Below the pieces are notes generated by a model that was not told the origin of the DNA, searched no databases, and was given only the letters and a program-made list of their open reading frames with translations. From positions 1 through 15,325 of the forward strand of contig DFBM01000121.1 in assembly GCA_002366645.1 (NCBI GenBank): 15,325 bases of DNA, read 5' to 3'. This DNA comes from Rhodobacterales bacterium UBA3080. GTDB lineage: Bacteria > Pseudomonadota > Alphaproteobacteria > Rhodobacterales > Rhodobacteraceae. The position numbers and the translations under genes are program-made. Every line of letters begins with the position of its first letter. Positions within the stretch are counted from its first letter, which is position 1. Shown one piece after another: positions 6,951-12,605 of the stretch.

Positions 6951-7056
6951 GCTCATCGAGCCAATGCAAACACAGAAAACTACAAGATTCTTCTAGCGTC
7001 TCTTTTTTATCATTGCAACAATAGATAAAGCCCGAGAAAAACTAGTAGAAAATGCG

Positions 7057-7638
7057 TTAAATTAGCAACACTTGTGTGCCCACTTTCGCAAGAGCAAACA
7101 ATTCCTCTATGTCATCGTTATATAGCCCGATGCACCCGTTAGAGGACTGTCGTCCGATTTTGCGCGTGTCGTTCGTTCCGTGAATACGGTAATATTGCCA
7201 GCTCAAGTACAGCGCGTGCGTACCCAGCGGGTTTTCGGGCCCCGGACCGATATAATCGGGCAAATCCGGATTGCGCTTCAACATCGAAGGGGTTGGTCGC
7301 CAATCTGGGCCGACGCGTTTCTGCACCACGCTAGTGCGGCCAAGGCGAGTCAGGTCAGGCGTCAAAGGAACACTTACTGGATATACTTTGTGATAGGATT
7401 CATCTTCTGGCCAGAAGTGCAGCGCCCTGCCTTTTGTGTCGACCAGAATAGCGCCCTTACGCAGTGAGGAAAAATGCCCTTGCCACGAGCGGATCGAATA
7501 ATTGTTCGCCCGAATTTCAACAGTCGGTGCCAGTGCTTCTTCCTGTGCGCGCAAGACAGATGGTGCAGCGAAACCGAAAGCCGCAGCGGTGGTCGCGAAC
7601 TGGCGGCGCGAAATCGTCGGCTTGTTATTCTTGGTCAT
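7057..7638 (-). CDS. Tat-exported L,D-transpeptidase (YkuD domain)
   Basis: This is a 193-residue protein. Start ATG 7638 is preferred over an in-frame TTG at 7653, because GGGGA lies 8 bases before it and it puts the signal at the N-terminus. The twin-arginine motif S10-R11-R12-Q13-F14 precedes a hydrophobic run and cleavage near VLRAQ, so the protein is probably exported folded by Tat. The YkuD domain occupies about residues 45-193. The catalytic block is H153-G-T-N then S-S-N-G-C169-I-G-L, with Cys169 as the nucleophile. By family knowledge it forms 3-3 peptidoglycan crosslinks or attaches proteins to the wall. It is divergent from the CAP lipoprotein gene, with facing promoters between them. 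Many Rhodobacterales carry several paralogs, so the specific reaction is uncertain. Confidence 0.92.
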   Translation of the reverse strand: MTKNNKPTISRRQFATTAAAFGFAAPSVLRAQEEALAPTVEIRANNYSIRSWQGHFSSLRKGAILVDTKGRALHFWPEDESYHKVYPVSVPLTPDLTRLGRTSVVQKRVGPDWRPTPSMLKRNPDLPDYIGPGPENPLGTHALYLSWQYYRIHGTNDTRKIGRQSSNGCIGLYNDDIEELFALAKVGTQVLLI

Positions 7639-7797
7639 TGAATCGTTCCCCAAACTAAATTTTGGTGCACTTTATTAGATAATGCAAATATTGGCAATTC
7701 ACAGCACATTCAACAAACCGTTGGGCGAAAATCCGCTATTTGAATCCCCACCCCATTCGCGGTAGACAGACCTAATTATATATTCAGGAGTATCAAA
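7639..7797. promoter_or_regulatory. Divergent promoter region between YkuD and CAP genes
   Basis: Plus strand: TTGAAT (7740-7745), 17-base spacer, TAGACA (7763-7768), placing transcription start near 7775 and giving a leader of about 23 bases with AGGAG before ATG 7798. Minus strand: TTGCCA (7697-7692), 17-base spacer, TAAAGT (7674-7669), starting about 24 bases before ATG 7638. Both fit housekeeping sigma-factor spacing; the plus-strand one is the better match. Confidence 0.6.
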
Positions 7798-8328
7798 ATG
7801 TTTCGATTGAGTGCCCTTTTAATTTCAATACTGCTAACCGTCTCGGCCTGTACCGAGGTGCCCACTGGCATTTATGAAGGCACGACTCAATCCGGAACCA
7901 TTTCGAACTTCAGTTCAGGCGGGATTCGTTTGCGTCATCTCGACAGCCTGAACGCACTGCGAGTCGAACGGGGGCTGCAACCGCTGGCACTATCGGCGCA
8001 GTTAAACGCCGCTGCGGACACCCATGCGCGCGACATGGCCGCCCAGCAACGTGCTTGGAACTTCGGTTCGGATCGGACCTCCCCCCAAGAACGCGCGGAC
8101 CGGGCAGGCTTTGTCGGTATCGTTCGCGGTGAAAATGTCGCCGAAACGTTCAAAAGCGAGCTGTTCGTGTTGCAGACATGGCTTGATGACCCAGCCTCAC
8201 GCGCATCGATTCTGGACCCGCAAGCAACCCATCTGGGCTATGGCTGGTATCAGGAATCCAACGGCAAGGTCTGGTGGGTAGAAGTCCTGGCCGAAGCCAC
8301 ACCAGTCCTTATGGCCGAATTACAATAA
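7798..8328 (+). CDS. CAP-domain (SCP/PR-1-like) lipoprotein
   Basis: This is a 176-residue lipoprotein with lipobox V15-S16-A17-C18. From about residue 48 a CAP domain follows: LNALRVERGLQPLALSAQL, then HARDMAAQQ (the conserved His), DRAGFVGIVRGENVAE (the GEN motif) and LGYGWYQESNGKVWWVEVLA (the terminal strands). Bacterial CAP proteins are exported and have varied or unknown roles; peptidoglycan or sterol/lipid binding has been proposed for some. AGGAG lies 10 bases before ATG 7798. It sits between two YkuD-fold genes, which hints at a cell-wall role (inference). Its last 20 bases overlap the end of the convergent YkuD gene, leaving no space for a terminator. Confidence 0.9.
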   Translation: MFRLSALLISILLTVSACTEVPTGIYEGTTQSGTISNFSSGGIRLRHLDSLNALRVERGLQPLALSAQLNAAADTHARDMAAQQRAWNFGSDRTSPQERADRAGFVGIVRGENVAETFKSELFVLQTWLDDPASRASILDPQATHLGYGWYQESNGKVWWVEVLAEATPVLMAELQ

Positions 8329-8830
8329 CCGTTCCGAGCGGCACCATATCCCAGATTTGTTCGATTTCAGCGTTTGAAACGGCGATACATCCGGCCGTCC
8401 AATCGCGTTTAAACCGACTTCTGAGACTGGTCGGACCACCGTGGATAAAGATGTCGCCGCCCGGGTCTTCGCCACGCGCACGGGCCTCGGCCACATCAAT
8501 GGTGTTCGGGTAGGAAACCCCCAAGCTTAAGTGGTAGGCGCTGTTTTCATTGCGACGGTCGATAAAATATGTGCCTTCCGGGGTGCGGCCATCACCCATA
8601 CGGGCTTTGTCGCCGTTAGGTTCAAAACCCAGATCGACCTGATAGCTTCGCAGTAATACCGGCTTCCCGTCGCGGTTCTGATAGAGGCCCATACGCCGCT
8701 TCGATTTGAACACAACGACCATATCGACCTGCGGTGTGGAAACCGAGGACGCGACAACTTCTGCATCAGCCATACTGGCTATACCAAGGACCACAGGAGC
8801 CGCAATTACGGCGCGTCGGTCAATTTTCAT
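8309..8830 (-). CDS. L,D-transpeptidase-fold (YkuD) protein, YafK/DpaA-like
   Basis: This is a 173-residue exported protein. MKIDRRAVIAAPVVLGIASMADA is a signal peptide with an RR pair, possibly Tat. The YkuD catalytic block is H130-G-G-P-T and then D-W-T-A-G-C148-I-A-V-S-N; Cys148 is the nucleophile. The pattern KSKRRMGLYQNRDGKPVLLRSYQVDLG plus GRTPEGTYFID, with WTAGCIAVSN, resembles the YafK/ErfK-like subgroup. In E. coli, YafK (DpaA) cleaves the lipoprotein-to-peptidoglycan bond rather than making crosslinks. Hydrolase activity here is therefore possible but not shown. It is 111 bases downstream of rlmN on the same strand with no clear terminator between them, so readthrough is possible. 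Its 3' end overlaps the CAP gene by 20 bases, convergently. Confidence 0.9.
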   Translation of the reverse strand: MKIDRRAVIAAPVVLGIASMADAEVVASSVSTPQVDMVVVFKSKRRMGLYQNRDGKPVLLRSYQVDLGFEPNGDKARMGDGRTPEGTYFIDRRNENSAYHLSLGVSYPNTIDVAEARARGEDPGGDIFIHGGPTSLRSRFKRDWTAGCIAVSNAEIEQIWDMVPLGTVIVIRP

Positions 8831-8941
8831 CTGAATTCTGCTCTGCCTAAGTGGTGGGCTTTTCGCCCGTTATTACTTGTTACATACGCGATTACACAGC
8901 GCATTTCCAGTGTCTGTGGATGCCGCCCTGCGAGTATTCGC

Positions 8942-10105
8942 CTATAGGCCGGCTTCCTCGGCGATTTGCTTGCGGGATTTGCGGGCGCGTTCAGTTTCGG
9001 ATTTCAACTGGCCGCAGGCCGCCATGATGTCCTCGCCGCGCGGGCGGCGGACAGGACTGGCATATCCGGCAGCGTTGACGATATCGCCAAACGTCTCGAT
9101 TCGCTTCCAGTCCGAGCGCTCATAGGGCGAACCGGGCCACGGGTTGAACGGGATCAGGTTGATCTTGGCCGGAATGCCCGAGATCAGTTTGACGAGCCGG
9201 TGCGCGTCCTCATCGCTATCGTTAACATCTTTTAGCATAACGTATTCAAACGTGATCCGTTCGGAGTTGGACAGACGCGGGTAGTTACGTAAAGCATCCA
9301 GCAAGGTTTCAATATTCCAGCGCTTGTTGATCGGCACCAGCTTGTCGCGGACCTCGTCAGTCGTGGCGTGGAAACTGATCGCCAACAGGCAACCGATTTC
9401 CTCGCCAGCGCGGGCAATTTCGGGCACAACGCCGGAAGTCGAAAGGGTGATGCGGCGGCGCGAAATCGAGATTCCCTCAGGATCCATTGCGATCTTCATC
9501 GCATCGCGAACGCTGTCAAAATTGTACAAAGGTTCGCCCATGCCCATCAGCACAATGTTGGACAGCATGCGCTTATCGAAAGGCGTATTATCCCATTCAT
9601 CAAGATCGTCGCGGGCCACGAGAATTTGCGCCACAATCTCACCAGCAGTCAAGTTACGCACCAGTTTTTGGGTGCCCGTGTGGCAGAACGAGCAGGTTAG
9701 CGTACAGCCGACTTGTGAGGAAACGCACAACGTTCCTCGGTTCTTTTCCGGTATATAAACCACCTCGACCTCATGCCCACCGGCGATGCGCAGCAGGTAT
9801 TTACGCGTGCCATCCTTGCTGATTTGCTTGGCTACGATTTCGGGGCGTTCCAGCGTGAAGGTCTCGGCCAGCTTGGCGCGATAGTCCTTCGACAAGCTCG
9901 TCATGACATCAAAATTCGTGACCCCTTTGAAATACAGCCAATGCCAAATCTGGCCGACACGCATCTTCGCCTGCTTTTCGGGTGTGCCCATCTCGATCAA
10001 AGCTTCGCGCATTGCTTCGCGGGTCAGCCCGATCAGGCTCGGTTTTCCGCCGGTTTCCTTGCGCGGAACGGTCAGGTTATCAGGTGTGATGGGCACGGGT
10101 GTCAT
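8942..10105 (-). CDS. rlmN: 23S rRNA (adenine-C2)-methyltransferase / tRNA methyltransferase RlmN
   Basis: This is a 387-residue radical SAM enzyme that methylates C2 of A2503 in 23S rRNA and A37 of some tRNAs, supporting ribosome accuracy. Start ATG 10105 (MTPVPITPDN) has AAGGA upstream; an in-frame extension to 10156 would run through a hairpin and is rejected. The radical SAM cluster is C134-x3-C138-x2-C141 (GCTLTCSFC). The two methyl-transfer cysteines are C127 (in GTLCVSSQ) and C364 (in AACGQLK). These match E. coli C118 and C355 at a constant offset of 9, as do the cluster cysteines. LMGMGEPLYN and GVVPEIARAGEE are further signatures. All key residues are present. It follows ialB on the same strand after a strong hairpin. 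Confidence 0.97.
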   Translation of the reverse strand: MTPVPITPDNLTVPRKETGGKPSLIGLTREAMREALIEMGTPEKQAKMRVGQIWHWLYFKGVTNFDVMTSLSKDYRAKLAETFTLERPEIVAKQISKDGTRKYLLRIAGGHEVEVVYIPEKNRGTLCVSSQVGCTLTCSFCHTGTQKLVRNLTAGEIVAQILVARDDLDEWDNTPFDKRMLSNIVLMGMGEPLYNFDSVRDAMKIAMDPEGISISRRRITLSTSGVVPEIARAGEEIGCLLAISFHATTDEVRDKLVPINKRWNIETLLDALRNYPRLSNSERITFEYVMLKDVNDSDEDAHRLVKLISGIPAKINLIPFNPWPGSPYERSDWKRIETFGDIVNAAGYASPVRRPRGEDIMAACGQLKSETERARKSRKQIAEEAGL

Positions 10106-10118
10106 TACGGTATTCCTT

Positions 10119-10154
10119 AAAACGCATCGCGCCCCCCGCGTTAGCGAGAGGCGC
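10119..10154 (-). terminator. Strand-specific hairpin between ialB and rlmN (terminator or leader element)
   Basis: On the minus strand GCGCCTCTCGC pairs with GCGGGGGGCGC (11 pairs) around TAAC; plus-strand arms are 10129-10139 and 10144-10154. Two pairs are U-G wobbles that exist only in minus-strand RNA (they would be C-A mismatches in plus-strand RNA), so selection on the minus transcript is suggested. A short TTTT (plus 10119-10122) follows after 6 bases, a poor U-tract, so it may be a partial terminator or processing site within an ialB-rlmN transcript. Confidence 0.7.
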
Positions 10155-10200
10155 ATTTGTGTATCTTATAGCAGATTGTGCAGCGTCAGACCAGTGCGCC

Positions 10201-10740
10201 CTATTTGCACAGCTCCATGGCTTTTTCGACCGCCGCCGTAAACCCGCGAAGCGAGAATGTATCAACGGTTGTTGTCCCGCGGCTGGAAACACCAGTCACA
10301 ACGGCATCCGAACCTTTGCGCATCGCAGTAATAATGCCCGCGTCGTCCGTCGGGGTTGGCCAAGCGTATTCGTCATTCACCGACGCATCCGGGAAAAGGT
10401 CAAACTTATCGCTGCCAATCACCATTTTCACAGCACCGTCTGGCTTCAAGGGGTAGCCAGCCAGAAAGCTCGGCTCGCCAGCGACGCCTTGGCCGGGGAT
10501 TACCGAAATATGAAAACGTATCTCGCTGCGACTTACAGTGACCGTCTGCCCGCCACGACTCGCGACGCTTTTCGTCGGTTGCGAAACGATGAAGCACACT
10601 TTCGGGTTTTCATCGACGTAAACGCTCCAGTCAGTAACCGCCTCGACCATTTCGAGTTCTTGCGCCTGTGCCGCCGCGCCGAACGAAAGTCCGACCAACA
10701 TCGCCGTGAATGCTACACCCCGTGGAATAATCCAGCCCAT
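10201..10740 (-). CDS. Invasion-associated locus B (IalB) family protein
   Basis: This is a 179-residue exported protein. A signal peptide ends near AQA (residue 26), before QELEMVEAVTDWSVYVDENP. The IalB hallmark DWSVY...KVCFIVSQP opens the domain, with C49 and a second cysteine at C178 (ELCK), possibly disulfide-bonded in the periplasm. SRSEIRFHISVIPG and the later block from about residue 96 to 128 (KMVIGSDKFDLFPD and onward) fit the family's beta-rich fold. The family is named from Bartonella, where the locus affects erythrocyte invasion, but free-living alphaproteobacteria also carry it, with an unknown envelope role; no pathogenic role should be read from the name. GGAGG lies 10 bases before ATG 10740. 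It is upstream of rlmN on the same strand, a neighbourhood I recall from other Rhodobacterales. Confidence 0.9.
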   Translation of the reverse strand: MGWIIPRGVAFTAMLVGLSFGAAAQAQELEMVEAVTDWSVYVDENPKVCFIVSQPTKSVASRGGQTVTVSRSEIRFHISVIPGQGVAGEPSFLAGYPLKPDGAVKMVIGSDKFDLFPDASVNDEYAWPTPTDDAGIITAMRKGSDAVVTGVSSRGTTTVDTFSLRGFTAAVEKAMELCK

Positions 10741-10776
10741 AATTTTCTAGCCTCCGCTCAAACATTTTTGCCGCCC

Positions 10777-10834
10777 GGTCCGCATTTATTTGCGAATTTC
10801 TTCAGACGGCTTGTATTTCAATCACCTGCGGACC
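10777..10834. promoter_or_regulatory. Widely spaced perfect inverted repeat upstream of ialB
   Basis: GGTCCGCA (10777-10784) and TGCGGACC (10827-10834) are perfect 8-base inverted repeats 42 bases apart, in the upstream region of ialB. The left arm can also pair locally (CGCA-TTTATT-TGCG, 10781-10794). The spacing (50 bases centre to centre) would suit a DNA-looping operator pair or alternative leader structures. No promoter could be assigned firmly. Confidence 0.4.
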
Positions 10835-10892
10835 TAATCTAGACCCAGCGACGGGCGTTTTGCTAGCCCCAAAAAGCCGCTAAATACCATGA

Positions 10893-10920
10893 TTGGCAGT
10901 GTTACGCCGATCTTTACAGA
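10893..10920 (+). promoter_or_regulatory. Probable promoter of the asparaginase gene
   Basis: TTGGCA (10893-10898), a 16-base spacer and TACAGA (10915-10920) form a sigma-70-like promoter. It predicts a start near 10927, and a 22-base leader carrying AAGAGG (10934-10939) before ATG 10949. Confidence 0.6.
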
Positions 10921-10948
10921 AGTTTTTCACCCTAAGAGGCGCCTACAT

Positions 10949-11965
10949 ATGTCAACCGCAGAAACTTTAATCGAAATCTGGCGTGCAGATTTTCTGGAAT
11001 GTCAGCACCGAGGGCACGCTGTTATCAGTGATAACACTGGAAATATCATAGCCCACTGGGGAAATCCTGATGCCGTCATTCTACCACGATCTTCATCCAA
11101 AATGTTGCAAGCGTTGCCATTGGTTGAAAGTGGTGCCGCTGCTGCTGCGGGGTTGGGTACCGAGCAACTGGCGCTATCCTGTGCATCCCACAACGGGGCA
11201 GCCATCCACACCGACCGTGTGATTACATGGCTGGACAATCTTGGCCTTGATGATGACGACTTTCGCTGTGGCTCGCATCAACCCAAAGACGATGACGCGC
11301 GTCATGCATTGCGCGATAATGGGCAGCAACCCTGTCAGCGTCACAACAACTGTTCGGGCAAGCACTCGGGCTTTTTAACGTTTAACCAACATATCGGCGG
11401 AGGCTCCGAATATATCGAGGTCGACCATCCGATCCAGAAAGCCGTCAAGGAAGCCTTCGAGGAAATGACCGGCATGGACACTTTCGGCTATGGTGTAGAC
11501 GGTTGTGCTGCCCCGAATTTCGCGACCACCGTTGCCGGTCTGGCCCGCGCAATGGCACGGATGGCCAACCCCACCGGTTTAGGATCCGCACGCGAAAACG
11601 CTGCGCGTGCTCTGGTATCCGCGATGACCGAACATCCTCTACTGGTTGCTGGCGAAGGTCGTGCGTGCTCGGAATTGATGGAGGCCATGGACGGTAAAGT
11701 TGCGATCAAAACTGGCGCAGAAGGCGTCTTCATCGCGATCCTGCCTGAACAGGGCTTAGGCGTTGCACTAAAAATCGAAGACGGCGCAACCCGCGCATCC
11801 GAGGCAGCAATGGCCGCCATTCTGGTCAGGCTTGGGGTACTATCAGCAGATCATCCGATGGCCAAAAAGCGCCTCAATCCGCCAATTCTGAATTGTCGTA
11901 AGATGAATACCGGGTTCATCCAACCTGCAGGTCAGTTTTACAACAACGGCGCGCTGCTAATTTAA
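10949..11965 (+). CDS. Asparaginase II, Rhizobium etli type
   Basis: This is a 338-residue cytoplasmic enzyme that hydrolyses L-asparagine to aspartate and ammonia. Start ATG 10949 (MSTAETL) is chosen over ATG 10889, because a good ribosome binding site precedes it and a promoter overlaps the extension. It belongs to the R. etli AspII family, unrelated to E. coli AnsA/AnsB. The known active-site set is visible with near-identical numbering: S48-x-x-K51 in RSSSK, S80 in SCASHNG, C135 and K138 in NCSGKHSG (zinc ligands in the R. etli enzyme), and C186 in DGCAAPN (C189 there). No signal peptide is present. It likely feeds nitrogen salvage together with the nearby gamma-glutamyltransferase-like gene. 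Its stop codon overlaps that of the convergent DUF2794 gene. Confidence 0.95.
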   Translation: MSTAETLIEIWRADFLECQHRGHAVISDNTGNIIAHWGNPDAVILPRSSSKMLQALPLVESGAAAAAGLGTEQLALSCASHNGAAIHTDRVITWLDNLGLDDDDFRCGSHQPKDDDARHALRDNGQQPCQRHNNCSGKHSGFLTFNQHIGGGSEYIEVDHPIQKAVKEAFEEMTGMDTFGYGVDGCAAPNFATTVAGLARAMARMANPTGLGSARENAARALVSAMTEHPLLVAGEGRACSELMEAMDGKVAIKTGAEGVFIAILPEQGLGVALKIEDGATRASEAAMAAILVRLGVLSADHPMAKKRLNPPILNCRKMNTGFIQPAGQFYNNGALLI

Positions 11966-12312
11966 CCGGAAACGGAGCGAATAAGTTTGCGCTCCAAAAC
12001 CGAAAGTACGGTTTTCAGATCACGCCCGCGTTTCAGAACACGGCCATCCATACCGACCACCGAATACATCCCTTGCTTGTTCGCAAGCTTGGGGCGTTTT
12101 TCGATTCGATAAACCGGATTTTCAGCCGTATGTCGAAAAACCGAAAAAACAGCGGAATCCCTGAGACTGGAGATACCGTAGTCGCGCCACTCACCAGCAG
12201 CGACCATCCGGCCGTATAAAGACAAAATGATTGCCAGTTCCGTCCGGTGATAGCTGACCACTTCCGGTGCCGATGATCTTGATTGCGATGTTGAAACCAG
12301 TGAAATTGCCAT
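11962..12312 (-). CDS. DUF2794 domain protein
   Basis: This is a 116-residue soluble protein without signal peptide or membrane segment. It is recognised as DUF2794, an alphaproteobacterial family of unknown function, by the blocks RTELAIILSLYGRMVAAGEW, AVFSVFRHTAENPVYRIEKR and KLANKQGMYSVVGMDGRVLK. The N-terminal 20 residues are Ser-rich and probably disordered. It is basic at the C-terminus (KRGRDLKTVLSVLERKLIRS), so nucleic-acid contact is conceivable but unproven. The start is ATG 12312, with only a weak AAGG close to it. The 3' end overlaps the asparaginase stop by 4 bases on the opposite strand, leaving no terminator between. Confidence 0.88.
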   Translation of the reverse strand: MAISLVSTSQSRSSAPEVVSYHRTELAIILSLYGRMVAAGEWRDYGISSLRDSAVFSVFRHTAENPVYRIEKRPKLANKQGMYSVVGMDGRVLKRGRDLKTVLSVLERKLIRSVSG

Positions 12313-12381
12313 GCCTTATCTTGCACGAAATGCCGTTAAATTTTCAAGCATATGTTTTCAAAGTCCCTGCCTGCCGCACAG

Positions 12382-12420
12382 TTTGGCCACAATTTTTCTT
12401 TGTTTGGTCTTAATTTGGTC
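12382..12420 (+). repeat. Three helically phased TTTGGYC direct repeats
   Basis: TTTGGCC (12382-12388), TTTGGTC (12403-12409) and TTTGGTC (12414-12420) are spaced 21 and 11 bases apart, about two turns and one turn of the helix. This is the pattern of a regulator that binds direct repeats on one DNA face. They lie just upstream of a possible small-RNA promoter and may also overlap the DUF2794 upstream region. Confidence 0.5.
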
Positions 12421-12525
12421 CAACCAGCGCCTTTATTCTTATCTAATACTTAACTTGTAGCTACAGAGCTTCACCGGCATCGTGCTTATCAGCCCCACCC
12501 CGATACGCGATGCCGGTTTTATTTT
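12415..12525 (+). ncRNA. Candidate small RNA or leader RNA ending in the orphan terminator
   Basis: A possible promoter, TTGGTC (12415-12420), 18-base spacer, TTATCT (12439-12444), would start a transcript near 12451. That RNA of roughly 70-75 bases would hold a small hairpin AGCT-ACAG-AGCT (12459-12470; the first arm is also the centre of the palindrome TGTAGCTACA, 12456-12465), then the terminator hairpin, whose loop exposes GCCCCACCCC. No ORF of note is present. The candidate rests on the terminator and weak hexamers only. The alternative is the 5' leader (attenuator) of the gamma-glutamyltransferase gene 80 bases downstream. Confidence 0.4.
12473..12525 (+). terminator. Strong plus-strand terminator with no coding gene upstream
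   Basis: The stem is ACCGGCATCGTG (12473-12484) with CGCGATGCCGGT (12506-12517), 12 pairs with one wobble. It is extended by TATC/GATA inside the loop and followed by TTTTATTTT. The T-tract is on the plus strand only, so it does not serve the minus-strand DUF2794 gene. Confidence 0.85.
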
Positions 12526-12554
12526 GCCTACTCTCCAATTAGTGCTGGTAGGTC

Positions 12555-12593
12555 CTGTTGCATTAGTTTTACAACTTTAACAGCTAACAACAG
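12555..12593 (+). promoter_or_regulatory. Bulged inverted repeat before the gamma-glutamyltransferase gene
   Basis: CTGTTG-CA-TTAG (12555-12566) can pair with CTAACAACAG (12584-12593), giving 10 pairs with a 2-base bulge and a 17-base loop. It ends one base before the weak ribosome binding site ACAGG, so it could limit translation or be an operator. Confidence 0.4.
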
Positions 12594-12605
12594 ACAGGTT
12601 TTCCC

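Noticed and set aside
6714..6956. Longer start for mini-protein B at 6956
   Set aside because: The extra 14 codons cross a hairpin and lack a ribosome binding site; GGAGGA precedes ATG 6914, matching the paralog's start.
7639..7653. TTG start at 7653 for the Tat L,D-transpeptidase
   Set aside because: ATG 7638 has GGGGA at good distance and places the twin-arginine motif normally.
9324..9758. 144-codon plus-strand ORF opposite rlmN
   Set aside because: rlmN is complete with all catalytic residues, so this is an antisense frame.
10106..10156. 17-codon upstream extension of rlmN
   Set aside because: It would be encoded within the strand-specific hairpin, and RlmN numbering matches E. coli with the ATG at 10105.
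10201..10740. IalB protein as a virulence factor
   Set aside because: The name comes from Bartonella, but the family is widespread in free-living alphaproteobacteria and nothing else here points to host invasion.
10099..10842. 247-codon plus-strand ORF opposite ialB
   Set aside because: It is rich in Arg/His/Cys without a domain, covers the whole ialB gene and its leader, and matches an antisense artefact.
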